Source: JADJGC01 sp964617645
GTDB lineage: Bacteria > Zixibacteria > MSB-5A5 > CAIYYT01
Direction of reading: 5' to 3'
Length of the DNA: 64,000 bases
Assembly (NCBI GenBank): GCA_964617645.1
Contig: CAZTYE010000002.1
Location: 124,001-188,000 of the forward strand
In this document: piece by piece, positions 25,327 to 34,125 of the stretch
Layout of the letters: each line of letters opens with the position of its first letter
Numbering within the stretch: the stretch's first letter is position 1
The notes under the pieces: generated by a model
What the model saw: the letters and a program-made list of their open reading frames with translations, nothing else
What the model was told of the DNA's origin: nothing
Database searches by the model: none
Program-made: the position numbers and the translations under genes

Positions 25327-26859
25327 CTACGGGCACGCTGCGCAGGGCGCCGCGCCGCCGGAGAATATATAGTTGATCAGATAGACGGCATCGGCAATCG
25401 AGATCCCGCCACTGCAATCGGCATCACCGGCTATGAGGGGATTCGGGGCCGTACCGCCGGAGAAGATGTAATTGATTAAGTACACGGCATCCGCGATAGA
25501 TACGGCGCCGGAACCGTCGGCGTCGCCGCAAACAAACTGCACAAACTTCGCGACCAAATAGTCCTCATAAGTGCTCATGCCACCGCCAAAGGTGCCGCCG
25601 ACGATGACATTCCCTTGATTGTCGATCGCGATGGTGGTGCCAACGTCGTTGTCCGCCCCGGGGCCGCTAAACTCCTCTCGCCAGCGAGTCGTACCATCCG
25701 CGCGCAGGCTCACAACGAATAGATTCACGTCGTTCGGCGTCGGCGTGTTGATATACCCCGTCGCGTAGACGTTGCCGGCGTCATCGAGTGCCACTGCCCG
25801 AGCGTCGCTACCTTGGGTCGGCGGACCGGGAAAAGCGCGCGCCCAGGCCGTATCCCCAGACGGATCGTACTTGATGATCGTGAATTGCTGCCCCAGAAAC
25901 CCGCCGTTGGTATTGCCGACGACATAGGCGTTGCCGGCTCCGTCGACGATCATGTCGGTGACAAAATCTTGGGCGGCGAACGGATCATCGTAGATACTCG
26001 TCCAGAGCGTATCGCCATCGGGCGAGTATTTTATCGTCGTGATGTTCGTCTGAATGCCGACTCCCTGATTGTAGCCGCACACGTACACGTTTTGCGCGCC
26101 ATCAATGCCGGTGCGCAGACAAATATCGATCGGCTCCGGAGAATCGTAAAGTCGGACCCAGTCGCGATTGCCATTCGCAAGGAACTTGATCGTCGTGAAG
26201 ACCGAGCCGCTGACGAGCGTCGGTGTTTGTCCGCAAACTACGACTTCGCCACCGGTACCGACCGCCACGTCGTAAGGATAATCGCTGCCGTGCGCGTCAC
26301 TGTCGTACTGGTCTTGCCAGACGATGCTCCCGGTCGGCGAGTACTTGACCGTGAGAATATCATATCCCGCCGCGGCCAGTTTCAGGCCGGTAACATAGAT
26401 GTAACCGGAGTCGTCGACCGCGATCTCCAACGCTTCTTCGCGCAGATTGTAACCGCCGATCCGGCTCCGCCACGCCAGTTGACCACCAGGGAGATACTTG
26501 AGTACAACCCAGTCGGAGATATTGCTTGTCGTGTCGGACATCCCGCAGACGTACACGTTTCCCGATCGGTCGACGGCGATTCCATTGCCGCGATCGTAAC
26601 CGTTGGCCGCGCCGTTGTAGATGCGCACCCAAGCGGTGTCGCCATTGGGAAGACATTTGACGGTGGCAATATCATCCAGCCTGCCGACGCCGCCCCAAAC
26701 GTAGCCGGTGACGTACACTGATCCTGTCGAGTCTACGACCATGTCCGTAAGAATATCCGGGGCCGTGTCACCAAAAGTTCTGACCCAAGCCGTATCGGCA
26801 TGCATCGCCGTCGCTGAGTTTGCCAAGAGGCAGACCGCAACAAGGAGTGTCTTTACCAC
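25327..26859 (-). CDS. Secreted SBBP-type beta-propeller protein with dockerin-like tail
   Basis: 510 residues from a GTG start at 26859 with GGAG 8 bases upstream. A signal peptide (TLLVAVCLLANSATAMHA) precedes about seven repeats of roughly 55 residues with D-x-x-GNVYV-x-G cores (DRSGNVYVCG, DAGNVYATGY), the SBBP/NHL-like propeller pattern. The last 70 residues are the two-repeat dockerin-like module ending GGAAPCAACP. It should be exported. The repeated blade motif suggests a binding or structural role; no catalytic motif is seen. Confidence 0.9.
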   Translation of the reverse strand: MVKTLLVAVCLLANSATAMHADTAWVRTFGDTAPDILTDMVVDSTGSVYVTGYVWGGVGRLDDIATVKCLPNGDTAWVRIYNGAANGYDRGNGIAVDRSGNVYVCGMSDTTSNISDWVVLKYLPGGQLAWRSRIGGYNLREEALEIAVDDSGYIYVTGLKLAAAGYDILTVKYSPTGSIVWQDQYDSDAHGSDYPYDVAVGTGGEVVVCGQTPTLVSGSVFTTIKFLANGNRDWVRLYDSPEPIDICLRTGIDGAQNVYVCGYNQGVGIQTNITTIKYSPDGDTLWTSIYDDPFAAQDFVTDMIVDGAGNAYVVGNTNGGFLGQQFTIIKYDPSGDTAWARAFPGPPTQGSDARAVALDDAGNVYATGYINTPTPNDVNLFVVSLRADGTTRWREEFSGPGADNDVGTTIAIDNQGNVIVGGTFGGGMSTYEDYLVAKFVQFVCGDADGSGAVSIADAVYLINYIFSGGTAPNPLIAGDADCSGGISIADAVYLINYIFSGGAAPCAACP

Positions 26860-27026
26860 TGTTTCTACTCCGGAAGAATGGTAATTGGCGATTCCGTCCG
26901 CTGTTAGAGGGACGGGTTTTCAGTCCGGTTCGTTAACGATGTGATGCCTTGGGCAGACCTTAAGTCAAGAAATACGTTGGCATGATACAAATTGGGTGGC
27001 ACTTGTCAACGATTATTTAGCGGCCG

Positions 27027-28373
27027 TTACGGGCACGCTGCGCAGGGCACGGCGCCACCGGAGAATATATAGTTGATCAGATAGACGGCATCGGCGATCG
27101 AGATCGCGCCACTGCAATCGGCATCTCCGGCAACGAGTGGGTTCGGAGCAGGTCCGCCGGCGAAGATGTAATTGATCAGATAGACAGCGTCGGCGATGGA
27201 AATGGCGTCGGAACCGTCGGCGTCGCCGCAGAGGTACGGATTCGCAGTCAGTCCGTGGGGGCCCGCTCCGGTCGGAGCGATACCGTGGCAAACGCTGCAC
27301 TTGCGGAGCGTCCCGGCAAACCCCTGAAGAGCGATGTTCTGAACGTTGTCACGATCTTTGCCACTCGGGACAATGGCGTGCGGCTCGCCGTGACAGGCGC
27401 TGCAGAATAGCCCCCCGTGTCCCCGCGATTCGCGAAAGAGTTTGCCCGGTTCTTCGGCATAATTACTGCCATGACAACTCGTGGCTCCGCATTCGGGCTC
27501 CTGTAGCCACGGAATGCGCCCGCTGCTGATGCTCTCGCCAACCTGAGTCACGCTCCCGTGGCAGGTCTGACAGACAAATCCGTGTTGCGTCTTCATGACG
27601 TCGCGAAGACACTGCGTGTTCGGGCCGGGATGACATTTGTAGCAATCATTCGTAACTTCGCCATGATGTTTGTGCACGGCTTCCGACAACGATGGCACAC
27701 CTGGAGCGCCCGGCGTGCCCAATGCGTTCGAAGCATGGCAGCTTGCGCACAATATCGGCGTGTTGTTCGGGTTGAAACCGGCTTCGCCAGAATGCTGATT
27801 GAGGATGCTCTGTTCGCTGCTGTGGCACCCCGAACTGACGCAATTGATCTCGTTCGATACCGGCACCACCGGCGGCGCAGTGGCGAGGACATTATTCGAT
27901 GCATCCCGAAGCGTCAGTAGTCCCAGTTGAAACGGATCTTCGTTCACGAGGTCGCCATCGGTGAACGGAGTGATCGGGATACCGGTTACATGGAAGTAGT
28001 TCTCAACCACAGTCATCTGCCCGGAAAGGCCGTTCCCAGTCAAACCGATGTTTGGAGCCAAATTTACGCCGAAGATTTTGTCCTCGTAGTCCCAGAAATT
28101 GGTTTTCCCGACCGAGTAGGAATTGCCGGGGATTTCGTAATCAACCGTGATGTTCGCCGTGACAACGATGGGCAGATGCGCCTCGTCACCGACTTTGATT
28201 ACCTGCGCCCGCACATTGTTAAACGGCGGCAGCACGACCAGCTTGGCAAAGTCCTTGTTGCTGCAATGCATGCCAAGATCGTTCCAGCCAATAATGATGT
28301 GGGTCTGCGCGCAGAGTGGTGATGAGATCGAAAGCGAAAGAATCGCCACCGCTATGAACCGAAAGAGACTCAT
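27027..28373 (-). CDS. Exported seven-haem c-type cytochrome with dockerin-like tail
   Basis: 448 residues with a signal peptide (MSLFRFIAVAILSLSISSPLCAQ). An N-terminal beta-rich part (25-165) starts with IIIGWNDLGMHC. The middle holds seven haem sites: five CxxCH (CASCH, CYKCH, CQTCH, CSACH, CSVCH) and two wider Cx4CH (CVSSGCH, CGATSCH), with extra His residues for distal ligands. The last 70 residues are the two-repeat dockerin-like module ending PCAACP. Multihaem cytochromes carry electrons in the periplasm or outside the cell; the dockerin tail suggests surface placement. No partner oxidoreductase gene is adjacent. Confidence 0.93.
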   Translation of the reverse strand: MSLFRFIAVAILSLSISSPLCAQTHIIIGWNDLGMHCSNKDFAKLVVLPPFNNVRAQVIKVGDEAHLPIVVTANITVDYEIPGNSYSVGKTNFWDYEDKIFGVNLAPNIGLTGNGLSGQMTVVENYFHVTGIPITPFTDGDLVNEDPFQLGLLTLRDASNNVLATAPPVVPVSNEINCVSSGCHSSEQSILNQHSGEAGFNPNNTPILCASCHASNALGTPGAPGVPSLSEAVHKHHGEVTNDCYKCHPGPNTQCLRDVMKTQHGFVCQTCHGSVTQVGESISSGRIPWLQEPECGATSCHGSNYAEEPGKLFRESRGHGGLFCSACHGEPHAIVPSGKDRDNVQNIALQGFAGTLRKCSVCHGIAPTGAGPHGLTANPYLCGDADGSDAISIADAVYLINYIFAGGPAPNPLVAGDADCSGAISIADAVYLINYIFSGGAVPCAACP

Positions 28374-28629
28374 CTGGTACCTTCTTCCTGAAGTTAGTGT
28401 TTCTTAATTTAGCAACACCGCCTTGTTTGTCAATATAGATTCTTTAGTAAATGACACTAACTTGTCGCCTTTAGGTGAGCAAAGCGGTTTGCGATTCAAT
28501 ACCGAATCAGGTCTATTCTTATCGATTATTGATCGACTGTGAGGGGCGATAGTGAATAGAGACGCTCAGCAACTGATTTCGCTCCCCTCTCCCGTCACAA
28601 GAGAGGGGGCGATTCATCTCAAGAGCGAT
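28374..28629. other. Intergenic region with a pyrimidine/purine hairpin
   Basis: This region holds the promoter of the cytochrome gene (AT-rich, about 28400-28460) and a hairpin with arms CCCCTCTC and GAGAGGGG near 28583-28611. The hairpin is close to the 3' end of the dockerin gene at 28630 and may terminate it. No gene is seen. Confidence 0.5.
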
Positions 28630-30975
28630 TTACGGGCACGCTGCGCAGGGCGCCGCGCCGCCGGAGAAGATATAATTGATCAGATAGACGGCATCGGCGA
28701 TCGAGATCGCGCCACTGCAATCGGCGTCGCCCGCGGCGAGAGGGACGGGAGCCGGCCCGCCAGCAAAGATATAGTTAATCAAGTACACGGCGTCGGCGAT
28801 GGATATGGAGCCGGAACCGTCGGCGTCGCCGCAGACATATTCACAATCGTCGATGAGGCCGTTTGAGTTGACATCGGCGTTGGCAATTGTCAGTGTCACG
28901 GCGCCCGTATCCGGCGCGGCGAGCCAATTCTCGAAATCGAATCGGATATAGGCGCGATTAGGAATAACCGTGCCGTCGGGTTGACCGGGTTCCGGAGAAA
29001 TCGTGAAGCTCACGAAGCCTTCGCCAATCGGCGGCGTTGTATTCGGAGCAAGATTGATTCCGTCAAAAAACCATGTCGCTTCGCGAGTGACCGGATCGAG
29101 ATTGAATTCAAGTACCGATTCGTGGCTGGACGGTCCAAGGGCAAAGCTGCCCAGATCAAGACGGGTGTCGAGGGTGTCCACAACCAGAACGTACGTGGCG
29201 GCGGCGGTGGCTTCCGGTTTGTTCTCGAAGAAGATCGTGTACTGAATCCGTTCTGTGCCGCGCGCAAAATTGCCTTGCCCACAAACCGGCTGGATCAGCT
29301 TGTCGTTCGGGTCGATAGCCGTCCGAACTTCTTCGTGATCGACGAACGTGTTATTGAGTGTCACAAGCTCGCCGGCGACGGCGGGAATCGTGGCGACCGC
29401 GTCCAAGGCAGTGCCGGCGGGCGTGCCGACGGCGACCTGAATCTGCACGGTCACTTCGTAGTCATCGAAATTGGACTGCGTCGGATCCCAACTCAATGTG
29501 GGGAGATTCCACTCGAAGATCGGATTGAGATTGACATCGGGAGCCGGCGTGCTGCCGACGAAACCGGTGCCCACCGGGTAGGCCGAAAGATCGAGACGAA
29601 GTGTGCCGCCGGCGTCGGCAGAACCAAGATTGCGAGCGATCAGGTGGAGATTCTTGATGAAGCCGGGCCGCGGGATCGGTTCCCCGATGACGCGCACTTC
29701 AAGGTCGGGAGTCGCGACCGCGTCAACCCGGATGCAGTCGACCCAGATCTTGGAATCGGCGGCCGGACCGAGACTCGAGGTCAGCGAAACGGTGTATGTG
29801 CCCGGAGAACTGTAAACATGACTCGGATTTTGAACCGATTGACCTGGCGCCTCGCCGAAGTCCCAAAGCCACGTGTCGGGGGAACCCAGCGACAGATCGG
29901 TGAAGTTGACTGTCAGTGGCGCAACGCCAGCGCGCTGACTCGCGCTGAAGTCTGCTTTGATGTTTAGGACATTGATGTAATTCGGCTTCGTGGTAGTTTC
30001 AGAGCCACCTGCTGTCAGATCCGCGATCAAGCTAACGGTTCTCAATCCGGCTGTGGCATATACGTGCACAGGATTCTGGCTGGTTCCGTGCGGGCTGCCA
30101 TCGCCAAAGTCCCAGTCCCACGCGCTGACCGGTTCGCTGGCAACGCCGCTAAAAAACACCGGCTTGCCAACATACAAGTTTCGCGGATTGGCAAAGAAGC
30201 CGGTTTTGGCCGTCGGAAAGACCCCGTTGATCGATGGAATTGACCCGACGAGATTGTTATTGACGATCATCAGCTCGTTCGCGCCGACACCGCTCTGAAT
30301 CGGTGGGAGCAAGACGGCAGTAAGCTCAACCGGCCGCGGCAAAGGATCGGAACTCGGCATATTGATGGTCAGAGTTCCGAGCCGATAGGTTCCTGGCGCC
30401 ACAGGACCAAGATTGAAGCCGAGAATCAGAAAATTGCCGTCCGGGCCGCCAACAATGTTAACCTCACCATATTCAGTACCCGGCCAGGTTTTGTCGAGCG
30501 TCGTTAAAGAAAGTGAAGCGGGTGCCTGACCACCAACAGTGACTTTCAACGGCAGTGACAAACCAAACGGCGTGTGCGAAACTGAATTGGTTAGGAAGAT
30601 GCCGACGTTTGTCGTCGTAACATCGGCGGGAAAATCGCCGGAATGCGTAACGTCAAGATTGCTGTTGTTGGTCGGCTGGTAGCGAGCCAGGCCCGGCGGG
30701 CAAATCGGCGCCGCGCCGCCCTGGAAAATGTAGCTGAATATGTACGCCACGTCGCGGATCGTGAGAATCGCATGGTTGTCGCTGTCGGCTTCATTGAAAT
30801 CGGCAGGCGCTGGGCCAGTACCTCGCAGCCAATTAATCACGTAGATAGCGTCGGAGACGCTGACACTGCTGTTTCCATCGGCGTCACCACAGAGGGGAAA
30901 AGCGTCATGAATCGGAATGAACAAGGACAGAACCAAAGCCAAGTGCACTGTCAGTCGTACGGACCGCGGTAGCAT
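28630..30975 (-). CDS. Secreted PKD-domain protein with dockerin-like modules at both ends
   Basis: 781 residues. ATG 30975 is preferred over 30987 because GGGAGG sits just upstream of it. After the signal peptide comes an N-terminal dockerin-like module (CGDADGNSSVSVSDAIYVIN, then LTIRDVAYIFSYIF). A cohesin-like or NEAT-like beta region follows (100-240), then two PKD domains (WDWDFGDGSPHG and WLWDFGEAPGQ, about 255-420), a CARDB/DUF11-like domain and a DUF7619-like segment (IQYTIFFENK). A second dockerin-like module ends PCAACP. Dockerin modules at both ends are unusual. Exported, probably structural or adhesive. Confidence 0.88.
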   Translation of the reverse strand: MLPRSVRLTVHLALVLSLFIPIHDAFPLCGDADGNSSVSVSDAIYVINWLRGTGPAPADFNEADSDNHAILTIRDVAYIFSYIFQGGAAPICPPGLARYQPTNNSNLDVTHSGDFPADVTTTNVGIFLTNSVSHTPFGLSLPLKVTVGGQAPASLSLTTLDKTWPGTEYGEVNIVGGPDGNFLILGFNLGPVAPGTYRLGTLTINMPSSDPLPRPVELTAVLLPPIQSGVGANELMIVNNNLVGSIPSINGVFPTAKTGFFANPRNLYVGKPVFFSGVASEPVSAWDWDFGDGSPHGTSQNPVHVYATAGLRTVSLIADLTAGGSETTTKPNYINVLNIKADFSASQRAGVAPLTVNFTDLSLGSPDTWLWDFGEAPGQSVQNPSHVYSSPGTYTVSLTSSLGPAADSKIWVDCIRVDAVATPDLEVRVIGEPIPRPGFIKNLHLIARNLGSADAGGTLRLDLSAYPVGTGFVGSTPAPDVNLNPIFEWNLPTLSWDPTQSNFDDYEVTVQIQVAVGTPAGTALDAVATIPAVAGELVTLNNTFVDHEEVRTAIDPNDKLIQPVCGQGNFARGTERIQYTIFFENKPEATAAATYVLVVDTLDTRLDLGSFALGPSSHESVLEFNLDPVTREATWFFDGINLAPNTTPPIGEGFVSFTISPEPGQPDGTVIPNRAYIRFDFENWLAAPDTGAVTLTIANADVNSNGLIDDCEYVCGDADGSGSISIADAVYLINYIFAGGPAPVPLAAGDADCSGAISIADAVYLINYIFSGGAAPCAACP

Positions 30976-31178
30976 AGAACCTCCCATAAGAAAAGTGGTT
31001 TGTCCTCCACGTCCGAGCTGTCGAGATGTTGAGTGATTGGAGCTTTATTGTTTTGTTTAAGATACCGACTCTGCGGCAGGGTGCAAGAGAAAAACCTCAA
31101 AGCATGCCAGCTGAATTCGAGGGGAGCTGTCACTCCCCAAGCGGGCGTGACTTAGTGGACTCAGCTTCTGAATAGAAT

Positions 31179-31205
31179 CCCCTTCTCCCGTTAGAGGAGA
31201 AGGGG
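31179..31205. terminator. Hairpin downstream of the 31231 gene
   Basis: A perfect 10-bp stem (CCCCTTCTCC/GGAGAAGGGG) with a 7-base loop lies 25 bases past the stop of the minus-strand dockerin gene. There is no U tract, so it may be a REP-like element rather than a classical terminator. Confidence 0.45.
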
Positions 31206-31230
31206 TCGGAGAGTTAGTCGCAATTATGTT

Positions 31231-32319
31231 TTACGGGCAGGCCGCGCACGGCGCCGCACCACCGGCGAAGATGTAATTGATCAAGTACACAGCATCAGCG
31301 ATCGAAATCGCGCCACTGCAATCGGCATCACCGGCCGCTAACGGATTCGGCGCCGGACCACCGGCAAAGATGTAGTTAATCAAATACACCACATCGGCAA
31401 TCGAAATGGCACCGTTGCCGTCGGCATCGCCGCAGAGATAATTGGCCTGCACTGACTCTTGCGTGATGGTTATCGAGGGAATGCGAGCCGCCCGTATTTC
31501 GACGCGGGTCAGGAAATCAACCGCCAAAGCGGCGTCTTCGGGGAGGATCCACAACTCGTCGCCGATCAGCACTTTGGCGTCTTTGAATCCAAAATCGAAA
31601 GTACGTGGATCCAGAAATGTGAGACTGGAACCTCCGATCGGGGGCCAGCCCACTGGATTGCCCCAGTGATCATCCAGCAAGCATCCATCCGCCGTTGCGA
31701 ATTGCGTGGCGGTGATGCCGGTAACGCTGTCGACGAAAGCGTTGTCGTTGTAGACCAGAACTTTCAGGCTGGTGGCGCCGATCGGCGAGAAATCTGCCGA
31801 AAGTTGATACAGCGATCCGAGTTTGCGAACCGTCGTGGTTCCAATTGGGTGATTCGCCGCCCCACCGACTTGTCCGATGCCGGTGATGGCGACTGAAGCG
31901 CTCTCGGGCAGGATACCGCCGGGATCAAGGGGATTCCAGGCCACATCCCAGCGACTGGCAGGCGTCATTTCGACTCCAACGCCGTCTTGTCCGCTCGAAC
32001 CGATGTTAGATACGACCAAGCTTCCGCTTGAGACTTCCAACAGCGCCTCTCCAAGCGCATTGTGGGGAAGATTGCTGAACATGAGCCCTTCGTAAGTAAT
32101 GAGCAATGATGGCGTGCTGAGCGACGCCGTGAATTGTAACTGCGTAACGAGATCGGGCTCGATCGTGGGGTTGACGGCTGTAAAGACGACGCAATTGCCG
32201 GTGACGGTTGAGCTGCCTACGATTTCGATTTCGCGCGGGCTGCCCAATATCATCCCCAATTGAGCACCCGTTGCCAGTGCTGGTGTGGCGAATCCTGTGC
32301 GCGACCGCGCACCTCCCAT
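31231..32319 (-). CDS. Dockerin-tailed protein fragment, in frame with the upstream secreted gene across one TGA
   Basis: 362 residues without a signal peptide or a clear ribosome site at ATG 32319. It shares a beta domain with the upstream ORF (SNIGSSGQDGVGVEM here, SNLGSSGNDGVSIDL there) and ends in the dockerin-like module GGAAPCAACP. The two ORFs are in the same frame, separated by TGA 32332-32334 and four codons. The simplest reading is one secreted protein of about 565 residues interrupted by a nonsense change, which would make this part a pseudogene half. Independent translation by re-initiation, or a sequencing error, are alternatives. Confidence 0.7.
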   Translation of the reverse strand: MGGARSRTGFATPALATGAQLGMILGSPREIEIVGSSTVTGNCVVFTAVNPTIEPDLVTQLQFTASLSTPSLLITYEGLMFSNLPHNALGEALLEVSSGSLVVSNIGSSGQDGVGVEMTPASRWDVAWNPLDPGGILPESASVAITGIGQVGGAANHPIGTTTVRKLGSLYQLSADFSPIGATSLKVLVYNDNAFVDSVTGITATQFATADGCLLDDHWGNPVGWPPIGGSSLTFLDPRTFDFGFKDAKVLIGDELWILPEDAALAVDFLTRVEIRAARIPSITITQESVQANYLCGDADGNGAISIADVVYLINYIFAGGPAPNPLAAGDADCSGAISIADAVYLINYIFAGGAAPCAACP

Positions 32320-32331
32320 ATCGGGACAAGT

Positions 32332-32928
32332 TCAGGGGAAGTAAGTGCCTTCGTCGTCGAATTCACCGAGGTAGTTCATATCCGCGGGAAGGAGTTTGTA
32401 TTTGAAGCCGTCGATGAGCGCGCTTTTCTGCGGGCCAATGTTGCTGAAGACCAAGACGCCGTCGTTATAGATTTCCAGTTTTCGCGTCGTCGTTCCCATG
32501 GGGCCGAAGTCAATGTTCACGTGGACGGTGTCGTTGGCAATATTCGCGTGAGCCGATAAGACCGTCGCGCCACCAGGGAGGCCCCCGATTTGTCCAACCA
32601 GAGCGGCATTCCAGGAGCCATTGAGATTGCCGGCCGGCAGCCGAAACCCCATCATGTGGCCGGCGTCGGAAGATGACCCAAGGTCGATCGACACCCCGTC
32701 GTTGCCGCTGCTGCCGAGGTTACTCACAATCAACGTGTCTCCGGGCAAAGTGTCGAGAACTGCCGCGCCCAAGGCGGTGTGGTGCAATCCAAAGATTGTC
32801 AAACTTGACGAGGCATCCAGTTCCGGCGCCGGCGGCGCCTCGTGGGCTGCTCGCGCGGTGGGTGGAGCATTGGCCACCAGTGCCGCAAGGAACAACAGCA
32901 CTAACAGCCTGTACTTCTTCGTCCTCAT
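32332..32928 (-). CDS. Signal-peptide-bearing N-terminal half of a secreted protein
   Basis: 198 residues from ATG 32928 (GGGAGGT about 5 bases upstream; the longer start has no site). The signal peptide is clear (YRLLVLLFLAALVANAPPTARA). The mature part is a beta domain with LTIFGLHHTALGAAVLD, IVSNLGSSGNDGVSIDL and TTRKLEIYNDGVLVFSN, repeated in the downstream ORF. It stops at TGA 32332 just before the in-frame continuation. As it stands it lacks a dockerin tail, unlike its neighbours, which supports truncation. Confidence 0.75.
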   Translation of the reverse strand: MRTKKYRLLVLLFLAALVANAPPTARAAHEAPPAPELDASSSLTIFGLHHTALGAAVLDTLPGDTLIVSNLGSSGNDGVSIDLGSSSDAGHMMGFRLPAGNLNGSWNAALVGQIGGLPGGATVLSAHANIANDTVHVNIDFGPMGTTTRKLEIYNDGVLVFSNIGPQKSALIDGFKYKLLPADMNYLGEFDDEGTYFP

Positions 32929-33430
32929 TCGTACCTCCCGCGATCGATGTCGCACGTGTATTCGCTTCTGTTTCTTACCTTCGTTCTGCCGTCGGTCAAA
33001 TGCCCTCTAACGCTGGCGAAAAGATGCCATGCCTGGCCCAGGCCTCGCCACGAGAGAATGTGCCGCTAACTTGCGCCTCTCTGCCCCAAGGAGTCTTCCG
33101 GCGTCGACGCTACTTCATTTGACGAGTTAATCGATCCATGATGTTAATTGATGAGGGAGTTGTCAAGGGTTTTGTTTCTTGCTCAGCAGGCTTGAGCTAA
33201 CTCCGACGCGAGTCTTGAGGTGTTAGGCGTCGAAGGTCAGGCCTGATTTGGGGTCGTGACTTGTTACCGAAGATGTCACGCCCCGAGAGAGCGTGACCTA
33301 CTTGACTTCATAGCGACTCTCGCATAATGCAAATCGAAGAAGCTTGGATTCCGGCTTTCGCCGGAATGACTCGCTATCGGGCCGGGCGACTGCATGGGAG
33401 TTGTGCGCCGTATTAGATCACTCTGCAACA

Positions 33431-33459
33431 AAAAAACGGAGGTCGGTTCGACCTCCGTT
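33431..33459 (-). terminator. Intrinsic terminator (duplicated copy)
   Basis: A 10-bp stem (AACGGAGGTC/GACCTCCGTT) with a 5-base loop, followed on the minus strand by a run of T. It is a copy of the sigma-gene terminator at 34072-34100 and would serve the zinc-finger gene at 33562. Confidence 0.8.
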
Positions 33460-33478
33460 GGAATTCAAAAGCGATAGC

Positions 33479-33543
33479 AATGTCTTAGGTCAGATAGGCC
33501 CGCAGGCTGCGAGAACGCGAGGCGTGCCGCAAGCGGCGGATCG
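33479..33543 (-). pseudogene. Duplicated 3' fragment of the primary sigma factor gene
   Basis: On the minus strand this encodes IRRLRHASRSRSLRAYLT and a stop, matching the end of the sigma gene at 34126-34190 almost base for base (AAGCGGCGGATCG is the last shared stretch). It has no start and is cut off at 33543. It is a remnant of a duplication. Confidence 0.85.
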
Positions 33544-33561
33544 GAGGAAAATGCACGTCCG

Positions 33562-33792
33562 CTATGAGGCCTTGACGTAGTGGCGGATTTCGACCTGGGC
33601 GCCGGACTTGGCGAGTTGTTCGGCGGTAGTAAGGAGTTCTTGAACGACGTTTTCGTCGACGTATTCTTCGCCACAGTTTGGGCATACTTGCGCCGGAACC
33701 CCCTTGACAACGAAGGTCAGAGCGTCGCGTTCAAGAGTAACAGTGGCCACTCCCAGAACGGTCGCGGCGTTCTTGCAGATTAGGCATTTCAT
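33562..33792 (-). CDS. YgiT-type zinc-finger protein (MqsA-antitoxin-like N-terminal domain), orphan
   Basis: 76 residues from ATG 33792 with AGGAG 7 bases upstream. It has two CxxC knuckles (MKCLICK and QVCPNCGEE) and the YgiT pattern GVPAQVCPNCGEEYVDENV, followed by a helix (VVQELLTTAEQLAKSG). YgiT-type proteins are usually antitoxins next to a small toxin (DUF4258 or MqsR type), and MqsA adds a C-terminal HTH that is absent here. No toxin gene lies on either side: upstream is 330 bases of repeat DNA. It sits between two copies of the sigma-gene 3' end, so it seems to be a small inserted segment. Confidence 0.85.
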   Translation of the reverse strand: MKCLICKNAATVLGVATVTLERDALTFVVKGVPAQVCPNCGEEYVDENVVQELLTTAEQLAKSGAQVEIRHYVKAS

Positions 33793-34071
33793 CGGTATCT
33801 CCTCGCGAACTTTCAATCGCGTCACGCCCCGAGGGGCGCGACCTACTTTGCTGGATTCCGGCTTTCGGGACTGTTGAAGAAGTCCTATAGGTTGTCACCC
33901 TGAGCGAAGTGAAGGGTCTGTGAGTATTGTGGCACAAGGTCAAACAGATTCTTCGCTGCGCTCAGAATGACATGAATACGGTTTTTCAACAGTCCCTTCC
34001 GCCGGAATGACTCGGTCGTGGGTTCGGCGACGCTGTTGACGCCTTGCACTCTGCCTAAATCACTCTGAGAC
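33793..34071. repeat. Intergenic region of REP-like repeats
   Basis: This region contains GTCACGCCCCGAGGGGCGCGAC (33822-33843), a TTCCGGCTTTC fragment, and a pair of inverted arms (GACTGTTGAAGAAGTCC near 33870 and TTTTTCAACAGTCC near 33980) enclosing CACCCTGAGCGAAG/CTTCGCTGCGCTCAG elements common in environmental genomes. The zinc-finger gene promoter must lie here. No gene is supported. Confidence 0.6.
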
Positions 34072-34100
34072 AAAAAACGGAGGTCGGTGAGACCTCCGTT
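34072..34100 (-). terminator. Intrinsic terminator of the primary sigma gene
   Basis: Stem AACGGAGGTC/GACCTCCGTT with a 5-base loop, followed on the minus strand by six T. It starts 25 bases past the sigma stop codon. Confidence 0.85.
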
Positions 34101-34125
34101 GGAGTTTAGAAGCGATAGCAATGTT

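Larger units (their letters stand above)
32929..33561. repeat. Intergenic region with repeats and a duplicated sigma-factor 3' end
   Basis: From 32929 to about 33265 no feature is seen beyond the promoter region of the secreted gene. A hairpin element (TCACGCCCCGAGAGAGCGTGA) lies at about 33276-33296, and a GGATTCCGGCTTTCGCCGGAATGAC-type palindrome at about 33348-33370. From about 33360 the sequence resembles 34005-34185: terminator plus the last 16 codons of the primary sigma gene, ending near 33543. Confidence 0.7.

Noticed and set aside
32332..32334. In-frame TGA as a selenocysteine codon
   Set aside because: The residues around it are not a redox motif, no SECIS-like hairpin is evident just after it, and TGA is an ordinary stop elsewhere in the window (for example 959-961).
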